In this document: one piece after another, positions 18,965 through 27,893 of the stretch
How positions within the stretch are numbered: the first letter of the stretch is position 1
Layout: each line of letters begins with the position of its first letter
Source of the DNA: an uncultured Pelagibacteraceae bacterium
Lineage (GTDB): Bacteria; Pseudomonadota; Alphaproteobacteria; Pelagibacterales; Pelagibacteraceae
NCBI GenBank assembly: GCA_902617825.1
Contig: CACMYE010000010.1
Span: 1-37,757, forward strand
Direction of reading: 5' to 3'
Length of the DNA: 37,757 nucleotides
Notes under the pieces: model-generated
What the model saw: the letters and a program-made list of their open reading frames with translations, nothing else
Told to the model about the DNA's origin: nothing
The model's database searches: none
Translations under genes and position numbers: made by a program

Positions 18965-19591
18965 ATGAATGTCACAATTGTTGATTATAATTCGGGCAAC
19001 ATAAGCTCGGTCATAAATTCCTTCAAGGAAGTTGCCAAAGACAAGGTAAATATTGAGGTAACATCAGATTTAAATAAAATAAAATCTAGTGACAAAGTTG
19101 TTTTGCCAGGACAAGGTTCGTTTAAAAGTTGTGTTGATGCACTCAATAATATCAGTGGTTTGGTGGATACCTTAAACGAGTTTGCTATAGATAACAAAAA
19201 ACCTCTGCTTGGAATTTGTGTTGGGTTACAGATGTTTGCTGATGTTGGCTATGAAGAATTAGAAACCAAGGGTCTAGGGTGGATATCAGGCAAGGTATCT
19301 AAAATTGATAACCAAAATGGAAAGTACAAACTTCCTCATATTGGTTGGAACGAATTAAATATCGTTAAGGATAGCAAAATTTTTAAAGGTATAGAAAATA
19401 ATTCTCACATGTACTTTGTGCACAGCTATGAACTTATTCCAAATGATAAAAATGTAGTGTCAGCAATTACCGACTACTCGTCAAATATTGTTTGTTCTAT
19501 TGAAAAAGAAAATATTTTTGGAACTCAATTTCACCCAGAGAAAAGTGACAAAGCTGGACTTAAAATAATTGATAATTTTATAAATTTATAA
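18965..19591 (+). CDS. hisH: Imidazole glycerol phosphate synthase, glutamine amidotransferase subunit
   Basis: A 208-residue class I glutaminase that supplies ammonia to HisF. The triad is complete: Cys85 in GICVGLQMF, His190 and Glu192 in QFHPEKS. It lies 5 bases after hisB and its stop is immediately followed by the hisA ATG. Confidence 0.95.
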   Translation: MNVTIVDYNSGNISSVINSFKEVAKDKVNIEVTSDLNKIKSSDKVVLPGQGSFKSCVDALNNISGLVDTLNEFAIDNKKPLLGICVGLQMFADVGYEELETKGLGWISGKVSKIDNQNGKYKLPHIGWNELNIVKDSKIFKGIENNSHMYFVHSYELIPNDKNVVSAITDYSSNIVCSIEKENIFGTQFHPEKSDKAGLKIIDNFINL

Positions 19592-20317
19592 ATGAAGATA
19601 TTCCCTGCAATAGACATAAAAGATAAAAAATGTGTAAGGCTAGTTAAAGGAAACTTTGATAACAAAACTGAATACGAGATGTCTCCAGTGGAACAGGCAA
19701 GAAAATATAAAGATCATGGATTTAAAAATTTACATATAGTAGACCTGGACGGCGCCTTGACTGGTGATACAGTAAATTTAGATATTATCCAAATAATAGT
19801 TAAGAATTTTGACTTAAAAATTGAAGTGGGGGGTGGAGTTAGAAGCATTGAAAGTATTAAAAAATATACTGATATTGGAGTTGAAAAAGTAATTTTAGGA
19901 AGTGCAGCCATTAAAGATAAAAATTTTTTGAAAGAAGCTTGTCAAAAATTTCCAAGTCAAATTGCTTTAGGTTTAGATGCTAAAGATGGATATTTATCTG
20001 TGTCTGGCTGGAAAGAAAATTCAAATAAATTAACTTTGGATTTTTTGAAAGAGATAAATGATTTTGGTGCCAGTAGATTAATTTATACAGATATTAATCA
20101 GGATGGAATGAAACAAGGACCAAATTTTGAAGAAACTTCCAAAGTTGCTGGTACTTCTAGTTGTCCAGTTGTAATATCTGGCGGCGTTTCTTCTATTGAT
20201 GATATTAAAAAAGCTAAAGAATTAAATAATAAAAATATTGAAGGTATTATAGTAGGTAAAGCCATATACGATGGTGATATTAACTTAGATGAATTAGCTA
20301 GGGAATTAGATGCTTAA
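19592..20317 (+). CDS. hisA: ProFAR isomerase (phosphoribosylformimino-5-aminoimidazole carboxamide ribotide isomerase)
   Basis: A 241-residue half-barrel-duplicated (beta-alpha)8 enzyme that opens the ribose ring of ProFAR. Catalytic Asp8 is in FPAIDIK, and the phosphate-binding loops GGGVRS and SGGVSS are in the two barrel halves. It starts straight after the hisH stop and overlaps hisF by 8 bases. Confidence 0.96.
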   Translation: MKIFPAIDIKDKKCVRLVKGNFDNKTEYEMSPVEQARKYKDHGFKNLHIVDLDGALTGDTVNLDIIQIIVKNFDLKIEVGGGVRSIESIKKYTDIGVEKVILGSAAIKDKNFLKEACQKFPSQIALGLDAKDGYLSVSGWKENSNKLTLDFLKEINDFGASRLIYTDINQDGMKQGPNFEETSKVAGTSSCPVVISGGVSSIDDIKKAKELNNKNIEGIIVGKAIYDGDINLDELARELDA

Positions 20318-21062
20318 AAATAGAATAATACCTTGTTTAGATGTTAAAAATGGCAGAGTTGTAAAAGGAATTAACTTTATCGATTTAAAGGACGCTGGAG
20401 ACCCTGTTGAGCAAGCAAAAATTTATTCTGATGGTGGTGCAGATGAAATATGTTTTTTAGATATCACTGCTTCAAATGAAAATAGACATACAATCTATGA
20501 TGTAGTAGATAGAACTTCTAAGAAATGTTTTGTGCCTTTAACTGTCGGAGGTGGTGTTAGGAGTGTTGAGGATATTAATAAATTACTTAATTGTGGAGCA
20601 GATAAAGTATCAATTAACACTGCAGCAGTTCAAAATGCAAAAGTTGTTGAAGACAGTTCTAGGAAGTTTGGTTCTCAATGTATTGTGGTTGCAATTGATG
20701 CAAAGAGAAAAGATGGTGGATGGGAAATTTTTACTCATGGAGGAAGAAATTCAACAGGCATAAATGCTCTGGAATTTGCTTCTAAGATGGAAAAATGTGG
20801 AGCCGGAGAGCTATTAGTTACCTCTATGGATAAAGACGGAACCCAGTCTGGTTATGATATTGAGCTAACGCAAAAGATATCTTCTATGGTAAATATTCCA
20901 GTTATTGCGTCTGGTGGAGTTGGAACTTTAGATCACCTCGTAGATGGAATAAAATCAGGGGCTAGTGCAGTCTTAGCAGCATCTATATTTCACTATGGCA
21001 CCTATTCAGTTAATCAAGCTAAGCAATATTTGGCTTCAAAAGACATACCTGTTAGGATTTAG
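20310..21062 (+). CDS. hisF: Imidazole glycerol phosphate synthase cyclase subunit
   Basis: A 250-residue cyclase that, with HisH, makes imidazole glycerol phosphate and AICAR. Catalytic Asp11 (IIPCLDV) and Asp130 (VVAIDAK) are at the canonical positions; GGGVRS and SGGVGT bind the substrate phosphates. All nine arginine codons are AGA or AGG, a useful baseline for core genes in this genome. The AICAR made here can re-enter purine synthesis through PurH, encoded further along. Confidence 0.97.
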   Translation: MLKNRIIPCLDVKNGRVVKGINFIDLKDAGDPVEQAKIYSDGGADEICFLDITASNENRHTIYDVVDRTSKKCFVPLTVGGGVRSVEDINKLLNCGADKVSINTAAVQNAKVVEDSSRKFGSQCIVVAIDAKRKDGGWEIFTHGGRNSTGINALEFASKMEKCGAGELLVTSMDKDGTQSGYDIELTQKISSMVNIPVIASGGVGTLDHLVDGIKSGASAVLAASIFHYGTYSVNQAKQYLASKDIPVRI

Positions 21063-21063
21063 T

Positions 21064-21336
21064 ATGTTTAAAATTTTAGAAGATCTCGTAACCCTTGCTA
21101 GAGAACGAAAAAGTAGTCCTGTTGTTGGCTCATATACCAATAAACTTCTTGAGGATAAATCTTTAGCAAAAGAAAAAGTTTTAGAAGAAATTAATGAGTT
21201 AATTGAAGCTGTAGAACAAGATACAAATAAAATTCACGAAGCTGCAGATGTTCTTTATCACTTAATTATGTATCTTGAAAGAAATGGAATAAAAATTGAA
21301 GACGTTATGAAGGAATTGAGTAATAGAAGAAAATAA
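21064..21336 (+). CDS. hisE: Phosphoribosyl-ATP pyrophosphatase
   Basis: A 90-residue HisE that removes pyrophosphate from phosphoribosyl-ATP, step 2 of the pathway. The KVLEEINELIEAV and HEAADVLYHLIMYL segments are the MazG-like metal-binding helices. ATG 21064 lies 1 base after the hisF stop; a longer frame from 20995 would only run through the hisF end. The usual partner hisI is not fused or adjacent. Confidence 0.94.
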   Translation: MFKILEDLVTLARERKSSPVVGSYTNKLLEDKSLAKEKVLEEINELIEAVEQDTNKIHEAADVLYHLIMYLERNGIKIEDVMKELSNRRK

Positions 21337-21339
21337 AAA

Positions 21340-21705
21340 ATGGCCTACGATGACAGTAATATCTTTGCTAAAATTTTAAGAGGGGAGATACCTTGTAAAA
21401 AAATTTATGAGGACGATTTTGTTTTATCATTCCATGACATTAATCCACAAAAAAAAATTCACGCTTTAGTAATCCCCAAGGGAAAATATATTGATCTAGA
21501 TGATTTTAGTTTAAATGCATCACCTGAAGAGATGGTAGGTTTGCTTAAAGGTATAAATATTGTTGCAAAAAAGTTGGGTATATCAACAGAAGTAGGCAAA
21601 GGTTATAGAGCTTTAGCCAATATCAATGAACACGGGGGTCAAGAGGTTCCACACTTACATTTTCATCTTTTTGGAGGTGAAACAGTTGGAAAAATGGTTG
21701 AGTGA
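21340..21705 (+). CDS. HIT family (Hint-type) nucleotide-binding protein
   Basis: A 121-residue HIT protein with the catalytic triad HLHFH at 105-109 and the N-terminal IFAKILRGEIPCKKIYEDD typical of the Hint branch. Such proteins hydrolyse nucleoside phosphoramidates and aminoacyl-adenylates. Its place right after hisE is common in alphaproteobacteria. Confidence 0.92.
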   Translation: MAYDDSNIFAKILRGEIPCKKIYEDDFVLSFHDINPQKKIHALVIPKGKYIDLDDFSLNASPEEMVGLLKGINIVAKKLGISTEVGKGYRALANINEHGGQEVPHLHFHLFGGETVGKMVE

Positions 21706-22205
21706 CACAAGAAGTAAAAAGAAATTACTTAGAAATAACTTCTCTTAAAGATCTAAATCAGGGATCTAAGCCTTCTAAAGACTATTCTTTAAAATTGTTA
21801 GATCCAATTAACTTTCAGCTCAATAAATTTTTCTATAAAAACATTGGTAATAAACATAAGTGGGTTGATAGGTTAATTTGGAATGAAGAGCAGTGGATAA
21901 ATTATGTTTCAAGTGAAAATGTTAATACTTATATTTTAAAATGCAAAGATGATTTGGTTGGTTTCTTTGAGTTAATTTATCATCAGGAAAAAAAAGAAGT
22001 TGAAATAGCTTATTTAGGTATTTTAGAGGAGTATCATAATAAAAAACTTGGATCATATTTATTATCAGAAGCAATTAAGATATCTTTTAAAAATAAAATC
22101 GGTAGAGTTTGGGTTCACACTTGTACTTTAGATCACAAGAATGCTTTAAATAATTATATGATGAGAGGCATGAAAGTATTTAAAACTGAAATCATTAATA
22201 TTTAA
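21702..22205 (+). CDS. GNAT-family N-acetyltransferase
   Basis: A 167-residue protein starting with GTG, overlapping the HIT stop by 4 bases. VEIAYLGILEEYHNKKLGSYLLSEAI matches the GNAT motif A pattern (beta strand, then an R/Q-x-x-G-x-G/A-like loop, here NKKLGS, then a helix), and the following VHTCTLDHKNALNNYMMRG matches motif B with the usual DH-NA-Y--G pattern. Substrate unknown. It converges on the lolA-like gene with a 4-base overlap. Confidence 0.8.
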   Translation: MTQEVKRNYLEITSLKDLNQGSKPSKDYSLKLLDPINFQLNKFFYKNIGNKHKWVDRLIWNEEQWINYVSSENVNTYILKCKDDLVGFFELIYHQEKKEVEIAYLGILEEYHNKKLGSYLLSEAIKISFKNKIGRVWVHTCTLDHKNALNNYMMRGMKVFKTEIINI

Positions 22206-22750
22206 TTTTGAATTGGGAGTTTAAATATATTTTTTGGGATTATTCTGTTTTTTCGAATTGAGGATAAAAAAGTAATATTAAAATTTTGATATACATCTGT
22301 ATTTTGCCATCCAATCAAATCGTAAGTTTCTTTGTTAAAAAAAACATTAATTTCAGTATCTTTTTCTTTGATTGTATAATTGATCAAAGATCCATCAACA
22401 ATTCTTTCTTCTAAAACATTAATTTTATTAATTAAGAAATCTTTATCTAGAATAAAGTTAAGAGGAGTTTTATTAAGTGGATATCGATAATAACTCGTAA
22501 TAGTTTTAATAACTAACGATTTACCATTTGATACTAAAATTTTGTTATTGCTTTTAGCGTATTCACAAAATATTTTTTTTGGATATTGAATAGTACAATT
22601 TCCATTTTCAATTTTTCCATTTATATTCTGCTCGAAATTAAAATCAAGATTTTGGGTATTCTTTAAATTTTCAATAATTTTTTCTTTATTACTTGTATTA
22701 CCATTTGTAATGAAAAATAAAAAAAAAAACGTAATAATATATTTTATCAT
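22202..22750 (-). CDS. LolA-like outer-membrane lipoprotein carrier
   Basis: A 182-residue protein with a signal peptide (MIKYIITFFFLFFITNG). LolA ferries lipoproteins across the periplasm from LolCDE to the outer membrane. The body has the alternating beta-strand pattern of the LolA fold (NLDFNFEQNINGKIENG, then IFCEYAKSNNKILVSNG). It follows ftsK directly on the same strand, the standard ftsK-lolA order, with a one-base overlap. It is divergent in sequence but the context is strong. Confidence 0.8.
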   Translation of the reverse strand: MIKYIITFFFLFFITNGNTSNKEKIIENLKNTQNLDFNFEQNINGKIENGNCTIQYPKKIFCEYAKSNNKILVSNGKSLVIKTITSYYRYPLNKTPLNFILDKDFLINKINVLEERIVDGSLINYTIKEKDTEINVFFNKETYDLIGWQNTDVYQNFNITFLSSIRKNRIIPKNIFKLPIQN

Positions 22751-24834
22751 TAAAGAACATCTCTTTTACCAACATGATTTGCCTTACTAACTATCCCATC
22801 TGCTTCCATCATATCAATAATTCTTGCAGCTCTATTGTACCCTATTTGAAGTTTTCTCTGTAAAAACGAGGTGGAGGCTTTACCTTCTGATCTAATTATT
22901 TCCAAAGCTTGCTGGTAAAGTTCATCTTTATCACCTTGATTAGCACTGTCCCCAATTTCCTTTTCATCTGCAAAATTTAATATTTCGTCTACATAATCTG
23001 GTTCTGCTTGAGATCTTAAAAAATTGTTAATTTTTTCTATCTCATTATCTGAAACAAAAGGTGCATGAATTCTGACTATTCGATTAGCAGAAGACATAAA
23101 AAGCATGTCTCCTTTACCCAGCAATTGTTCTGCTCCTTGTTCTCCAAGAATTGTTCTACTATCAATTTTTGATGTAACTTGAAAAGATATTCTTGTTGGA
23201 AAATTTGCTTTTATAGTTCCTGTAATTACATCAACACTTGGTCTTTGGGTTGCCATAATAATATGAATACCAGCCGCCCTTGCCATCTGAGAGAGTTTTT
23301 GAATATAATTTTCAATTTCTTTACCAGCTACCAGCATTAAGTCAGACATTTCGTCTACTACTACAACTATATAAGGCATTGGAAGTTTATGTTTAGCGTT
23401 ATAGCCATCTATATTTCTTACACCTTCTTTAGTCATAAGCCTGTATCTGCTTTCCATTTCTTTAACCACCCAACCAAGTACAGAAGCAGCTTTTTTTGCT
23501 TCAGTTATCACAGGACATAATAAATGAGGTATCCCTTCGTAAGTAGAAAGTTCAAGCATCTTTGGGTCAATTAAAATAAATTTACATTTATCTGGCGTGT
23601 GTCGATAAAGAAGAGATAAAATAATTGTATTAATACAAACTGATTTTCCAGATCCAGTAGTTCCAGCAATCAATAGGTGAGGCATAGAAAATAAATCTCC
23701 AACAATAGGCTTACCTGATATACTTTTTCCAAGAGCAATTGGTAACTTAATTTCTCTTTTCTTAAAATCAGTTGTGTTCAATATTTCGCTTAGATAAACG
23801 TTCTCTCTTGCATTATTTGGTAGCTCTATTCCAATGGTGCTACTTCCTGGTATAGTCGCAATTCTTGCAGACTCTGAGCTTGTGTTCCTTGCTATATCAT
23901 CTGATAAATTTATAATTTTAGAGACTTTAACACCTGCAGCTGGCTCAAATTCATTAAGAGTTACAACTGGACCATGACTTACTTTTTTTATATTCCCGTT
24001 AACTCCAAAATCTAATAAAATTTTTTCTAAAAATTCTGAGTTGTGTGTTTCATTTTGATTTGAGTTTTCTCTCTCTTTTTCCGTTGGGACTTTTAATAAA
24101 TCAAAACTAGGAAGTTTAAATTTTATTTTTTCATTAATTTTATTTTCAGCCTTTATAAATGGAAGGTCTTCTTGAATAAGATTTTTTATTTCATCTTGGG
24201 GAATATATTCACTTATAACTTCACTTTTGTCAGTATAGTTTTTTTCTTTTTTTCTAAAAAAGAAATTATAAATTTTCAAAATCGATTTATAAAATTTAAA
24301 TGGATTAAAATTGATACTAATTAAAAATAACAAAAAAGTGAAAAAAATTAGAACATAAAATGAGCTTGCTTCATGAATTTGAACTAAAGAATTTAAAAAT
24401 GTTTGATTAAAATAATTCCCAACAAAACCACCATTTCCATTTATATAAAGTGTAAAAGCATCAGAATAAAAGAAACTAAAGAAAAGTGTTCCAAATACAC
24501 AATAAATGATTGTAAAAAAAATATTTTCAATAACTAGAAAAAACTCTTTAAGTCTTACTATGTTAATACCGGTTAAAATAAGAGTGAAAGAAATTAAATA
24601 AGAGATCAAGCCTACTGACTGAAAGAATAGATCTGAAATAAAGCTACCCTGAAAGCCTAATAAATTTTTAATCTCTGTGTTATCAGGAAATATAAAGTTA
24701 GGGTCTTCAGGCGAATATGTAATTAAAGCTATTAGTAGCAACGTGCCTGACAAAAAAATAAATAGACCAAAAATTTCTGCTAGACGTTTTATAGCAAAAT
24801 TAAGCAATAAATTGGCTGTTTTTTTAATATCCAT
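22750..24834 (-). CDS. ftsK: DNA translocase FtsK
   Basis: A 694-residue FtsK that couples division to chromosome dimer resolution. N-terminal membrane domain with four or five hydrophobic segments (about 20-180), a short linker (about 190-260), then the RecA-like motor with Walker A GTTGSGKS at 391-398, Walker B YIVVVVDEMSDLM and the ATQRPSVD segment. The C-terminal gamma winged helix (about 630-694) recognises KOPS-type sequences. The linker is much shorter than in E. coli, as is usual in small genomes. Confidence 0.97.
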   Translation of the reverse strand: MDIKKTANLLLNFAIKRLAEIFGLFIFLSGTLLLIALITYSPEDPNFIFPDNTEIKNLLGFQGSFISDLFFQSVGLISYLISFTLILTGINIVRLKEFFLVIENIFFTIIYCVFGTLFFSFFYSDAFTLYINGNGGFVGNYFNQTFLNSLVQIHEASSFYVLIFFTFLLFLISINFNPFKFYKSILKIYNFFFRKKEKNYTDKSEVISEYIPQDEIKNLIQEDLPFIKAENKINEKIKFKLPSFDLLKVPTEKERENSNQNETHNSEFLEKILLDFGVNGNIKKVSHGPVVTLNEFEPAAGVKVSKIINLSDDIARNTSSESARIATIPGSSTIGIELPNNARENVYLSEILNTTDFKKREIKLPIALGKSISGKPIVGDLFSMPHLLIAGTTGSGKSVCINTIILSLLYRHTPDKCKFILIDPKMLELSTYEGIPHLLCPVITEAKKAASVLGWVVKEMESRYRLMTKEGVRNIDGYNAKHKLPMPYIVVVVDEMSDLMLVAGKEIENYIQKLSQMARAAGIHIIMATQRPSVDVITGTIKANFPTRISFQVTSKIDSRTILGEQGAEQLLGKGDMLFMSSANRIVRIHAPFVSDNEIEKINNFLRSQAEPDYVDEILNFADEKEIGDSANQGDKDELYQQALEIIRSEGKASTSFLQRKLQIGYNRAARIIDMMEADGIVSKANHVGKRDVL

Positions 24835-24894
24835 ATATGAATCAATTTAATCACTTTGTATCATCTAATTTTTGTTGTTAAAATTAAAAATAAT

Positions 24895-25962
24895 ATGAGG
24901 GTTTGTATTCTAGGCGCTGGCTTATCAAGCTTAACTTTAGCAAAAGCTTTAGTTAACCAAAATATATATGTGGATCTTTATGCACAAAAAAAAATAAATT
25001 CATTAAATAAGTCAAGAACCATTGGTATTTCTAAGAGTAACATTGAATTTTTTAATGATGCAATAATTAATGTAGACAAAATAGCTTGGAAATTAAAAAA
25101 AATAGAAATTTTTTCAGATAACTTAAGAAAAGAAAAACTAATTAATTTCGAAAATAATAAAAATGTGCTTTTTTCTATAATTAAAAATGAAAATCTTTTC
25201 GATGTTTTAGAAAAAAGCCTATCTAAAGATAAATATTTTAAAAAAATTAATTCCTTAAAAAATTATGATTTTTTAGATAATTATAATCTTGTTATTAACA
25301 CAGATTTTACTAGCCCAATTACAAAAAAATATTTCAGTAAAAAAATTTTAAAAAGATATAACAGTTTCGCTTACACAACAATTTTAAAACATGAAAAAAT
25401 TGATAATGATATTGCAGTTCAGATTTTCACTAAATTGGGACCCTTGGCTTTTTTACCTATTTCTGAAAAAGAAACATCTGTAGTTTATTCTTTTTACAAT
25501 AAAAAAAACGAAAATATTAATAACTTGATTCAAAAGTATAATCAAAAATACAAAATTCTAAAAATTGAAAAAATTAATTCTTTTGAACTAAAATCTTTGA
25601 GTTTAAGATCATACTACCACGACCATATATTGGCTTTTGGTGATCTATTACATAGAATTCACCCTCTTGCCGGCCAAGGTTTTAATATGACTATCCGTGA
25701 TATTAAAATTCTTATAGAAATTATTATAAGTAAACAGAGTTTAGGTTTAAACATAGATAGCTCTGTAAATTATGATTTTGAAAGCAAATTAAAACATAAA
25801 AATTTTATATTTTCTAATGGCATTGATCTGGTTCATGAATTTTTTAATTTTGAGAGAAAAACGAATAGCAGTTTCTTGAGTAAATCTGTTCAACTATTAA
25901 GTAAGAATCATAAAATTAATAAATTCTTTACAAAAATTGCTGATAGGGGAACTTTACTCTAG
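24895..25962 (+). CDS. UbiH/UbiF-type FAD-dependent hydroxylase, reduced
   Basis: A 355-residue flavoprotein of the ubiquinone-biosynthesis hydroxylase family. The N-terminal Rossmann start VCILGAGLSSLTLAKAL and the C-terminal FAD motif FGDLLHRIHPLAGQGFNMTIRD are diagnostic. I start at ATG 24895, directly before the Rossmann strand, instead of an ATG at 24856 that would add a polar leader. Odd points: the third glycine of GxGxxG is Ser12, and the protein is somewhat shorter than the usual ~390-400 residues. It probably hydroxylates a ubiquinone precursor; which ring position cannot be told from sequence. Confidence 0.8.
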   Translation: MRVCILGAGLSSLTLAKALVNQNIYVDLYAQKKINSLNKSRTIGISKSNIEFFNDAIINVDKIAWKLKKIEIFSDNLRKEKLINFENNKNVLFSIIKNENLFDVLEKSLSKDKYFKKINSLKNYDFLDNYNLVINTDFTSPITKKYFSKKILKRYNSFAYTTILKHEKIDNDIAVQIFTKLGPLAFLPISEKETSVVYSFYNKKNENINNLIQKYNQKYKILKIEKINSFELKSLSLRSYYHDHILAFGDLLHRIHPLAGQGFNMTIRDIKILIEIIISKQSLGLNIDSSVNYDFESKLKHKNFIFSNGIDLVHEFFNFERKTNSSFLSKSVQLLSKNHKINKFFTKIADRGTLL

Positions 25963-25963
25963 T

Positions 25964-26608
25964 CTATTGGATAGTTGTATTATCGTATATATCATAAGTA
26001 TATGTACTTAAAATTTCAGCGATTTTATTTTTTCTCATATCTAAATTTTTAGCCTCTAATAATACTTGTTTTTCTTCTAGTGAGAAAGGAGATGCCATGG
26101 CTAGTGCATTTATTGTTTCATCAAGGCTTTGTTTTTCTAATGCTTTCCAATTAATTATAAAACCTCTTTTTTCAAATAATGACTTCAAATCTTTAAAAAT
26201 TAATTCAAGGTCAGAAAATTTAAGATCCTCTTTTTCACTTTTTAAATCTTGGATAAAGTTTTCATAATTGACATTTAAAATTCTGTATTTTTTTTCAGTT
26301 TTTAATTCCTTTATATTTTCAAATCTTATTAAGCCCTTTAATTCAATTAAATAACGTCCATCTTCAGTCTCTTTAAAACTTGTTATTTTTCCTAAGCATC
26401 CGACTTCGTGTAATTCGGGAGCATTATTTCCACTTGTTGAACTTTTTGGCTGTATCATACCAACAGTTTTACTTGATTTCATACTGTCATTAATCATATC
26501 AATGTAACGTGGTTCAAAAATGTTTAATGGCACCGTTGCTTTTGGAAAGATTATAAAGTTACTTAGTGGAAATACAGGTATCTGTGCAGGAAGATCTACT
26601 TTTTTCAT
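25964..26608 (-). CDS. LON substrate-binding-domain protein
   Basis: A 214-residue stand-alone Lon N-terminal (LAN/PUA-like) domain protein with no ATPase or protease domain. PVFPLSNFIIFPKATVPLNIFEPRY is the family start, followed by the GCLGKITSF strand. Such proteins are widespread in alphaproteobacteria; function is unsettled, perhaps protein quality control. It converges on the UbiH-like gene with one base between stops. Its promoter region is shared with the truncated tRNA at 26684. Confidence 0.88.
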   Translation of the reverse strand: MKKVDLPAQIPVFPLSNFIIFPKATVPLNIFEPRYIDMINDSMKSSKTVGMIQPKSSTSGNNAPELHEVGCLGKITSFKETEDGRYLIELKGLIRFENIKELKTEKKYRILNVNYENFIQDLKSEKEDLKFSDLELIFKDLKSLFEKRGFIINWKALEKQSLDETINALAMASPFSLEEKQVLLEAKNLDMRKNKIAEILSTYTYDIYDNTTIQ

Positions 26609-26683
26609 TTAATAATACATCTTAACACATTTAATATGATCTTGTATTAATTGAATGAAAAAAAACGTCTAGTTTAAATTTAA

Positions 26684-26724
26684 GCAGGCATAGCTCAGTG
26701 GTAGAGCGTCTCGTTGCCAACGAG
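26684..26724 (+). pseudogene. Truncated tRNA-Gly (5' half plus anticodon arm), putative attL
   Basis: Bases 26687-26724 are identical to 30613-30650 of the intact tRNA-Gly. The copy holds the 5' acceptor strand (GCAGGCA, one change from GCGGGCA), the D arm and the anticodon arm with GCC. After the 3' strand of the anticodon stem similarity stops: no T arm, no matching acceptor 3' strand and no CCA. It cannot fold as a tRNA and is best read as an attachment-site remnant. Confidence 0.85.
26687..26724 (+). repeat. 38-bp direct repeat, left copy (putative att core)
   Basis: Identical over 38 bases to 30613-30650, direct orientation, about 3.9 kb apart. It begins at the fourth base of the tRNA and ends exactly at the end of the anticodon stem. 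Confidence 0.9.
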
Positions 26725-26777
26725 GTAGTCCTTGGTTTTTTATCCTTGCTAATCTTAGTCTTTCTCAACGTCTAGTT

Positions 26778-26810
26778 AATCTCGACACACTCACGACACA
26801 CTTCGACGCA
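26778..26810 (+). repeat. CGACACA repeat cluster, left (putative integrase arm-type sites)
   Basis: CGACACAC at 26783 and 26794 and CGACGCA at 26804 are spaced 11 and 10 bases, about one helical turn. Bases 26778-26800 match 30513-30535 with one mismatch. They lie 54 bases inside the left tRNA copy. Confidence 0.6.
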
Positions 26811-26958
26811 GATAAGAAAAACTTTGGTGAGTGGCAAAAAATATAATTGTAATTAAACTGTTACAAATTTTTAATAAGTTCGTAATAAAAATTCACTTAA
26901 AAATTAGGATAAATTTCTTAATAAGTACTATTAAATTTAAAAAAAAAAGGAACCAAAT

Positions 26959-27837
26959 ATGAAACTATTTTTAAAAACTATATTAATACTATCCCTAACA
27001 CTAGGTATTAGTTCAGCAGTTTCAGCAAAAACTTACAAAATGGCTGTTACCGACATTGAAGGAATGGATGCTCTTATCTCTGAGTGGGGACCATTTAAGG
27101 AAGCTTTAGAAAAAGCTACTGGAGATACTTTTGAATTTTTTGCTGTAAGTAATCAAACAGCAACAGCAGAGGCCTTAAGAGGAAAAAGATTGGATTTTGC
27201 AATAACAGGGCCTGCAGAATATGTTGCGATTAATAAGCTTACAAATGCCCAAGCAATGATTGCGATTGCAAGACCAGATTATTACTGCGGAATTGTCGTT
27301 AAGACGGGGGTAGGAATAATGAGCATGGAGGATTTAAAAGGTAAAGCTGTCTCTTTTGCTAAACCTGGGTCGACATCTGGACATTTTTGTCCAATGCAAG
27401 TGATGATGGATCATGGAGTAGACCCAATGAAAGACATCAAAGTAATTCATACAAAGAAATCATTGCAACATGCTGGGCTGGAGAGAGATGATACTGCAGC
27501 AATTGGTGTAAAAATTAGTTCTTGGATCAAGTATAACAGAACACCCGAAAATCAAGGTCAGTTCAAGGTGTTAGCCAGATCGGGTGATCTGCCATACGAT
27601 ATGATGATGGGTGCAGGTCATTTAACGAAGGCTGAAATAGACAAAGTAACCAAGGCAATGAAAGATAACGAAGATGCCTTGATTGCTGGTATTTTAGCTG
27701 GGCTTGATGATAAAGGTGAACCAGCCAATGATAAATACATCGGTACAAGATTGCTTAAGGTGGATGATTCTGATTATGATATAGTAAGAGCCATGTACAG
27801 AACAGCTGGCTTGCCTGAATTCGATATTCAAGAATAA
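26959..27837 (+). CDS. phnD: Phosphonate/phosphite-type ABC transporter substrate-binding protein
   Basis: A 292-residue periplasmic binding protein with a signal peptide cut probably after ISSAVSA (residue 23). It belongs to the PhnD/PtxB type II binding-protein family: LRGKRLDFAITGPAEY, the KGKAVSFAKPGSTSGH segment whose S138-T139-S140-G141 is the anion-binding loop of PhnD-like proteins, and a C-terminal helical stretch. It has two cysteines, C110 (YYCGIV) and C144 (GHFCPM), that could form a periplasmic disulfide near the pocket. All its arginine codons are AGA. The ligand (methylphosphonate, 2-aminoethylphosphonate, phosphite) cannot be told. It is first in the phnDCE operon inside the tRNA-flanked island, with a strong ribosome site. 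Confidence 0.88.
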   Translation: MKLFLKTILILSLTLGISSAVSAKTYKMAVTDIEGMDALISEWGPFKEALEKATGDTFEFFAVSNQTATAEALRGKRLDFAITGPAEYVAINKLTNAQAMIAIARPDYYCGIVVKTGVGIMSMEDLKGKAVSFAKPGSTSGHFCPMQVMMDHGVDPMKDIKVIHTKKSLQHAGLERDDTAAIGVKISSWIKYNRTPENQGQFKVLARSGDLPYDMMMGAGHLTKAEIDKVTKAMKDNEDALIAGILAGLDDKGEPANDKYIGTRLLKVDDSDYDIVRAMYRTAGLPEFDIQE

Positions 27838-27861
27838 TCACAAATAATGATAATATATTGA

Positions 27862-27885
27862 AGCGCTCTATCTCATTAGAGCGCT
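27862..27885 (+). promoter_or_regulatory. Stem-loop between phnD and phnC
   Basis: AGCGCTCTA (27862-27870) pairs perfectly with TAGAGCGCT (27877-27885) around a 6-base loop. There is no T-run after it, so it is not a standard terminator. Hairpins after a binding-protein gene commonly protect the upstream message from 3' decay, giving more binding protein than membrane subunits. It ends 8 bases before the likely phnC ATG and may hinder ribosome loading there. Confidence 0.65.
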
Positions 27886-27893
27886 CGATCTGT

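Larger units (their letters stand above)
26609..26958. other. Intergenic left end of the inserted segment
   Basis: This is 350 bases without a protein gene. In order: the start region of the LON gene (minus strand), a truncated tRNA-Gly (26684-26724), an unrelated junction, a 23-base repeat made of CGACACA units (26778-26800) with a third unit at 26804, then an AT-rich leader to phnD with a good ribosome site (AAAGGA, about 10 bases before ATG 26959). AACGTCTAGTT occurs twice, at 26664-26674 and 26767-26777, bracketing the truncated tRNA. Confidence 0.7.

Noticed and set aside
26684..26760. A second functional tRNA-Gly at the left copy
   Set aside because: After the anticodon stem there is no T arm, no complementary acceptor strand and no CCA.
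26850..26890. Pho box upstream of phnD (CTGTTACA followed 11 bases on by TTTTAATA)
   Set aside because: Only 6 of 8 and 5 of 8 matches to CTGTCATA in very AT-rich DNA; not better than chance.
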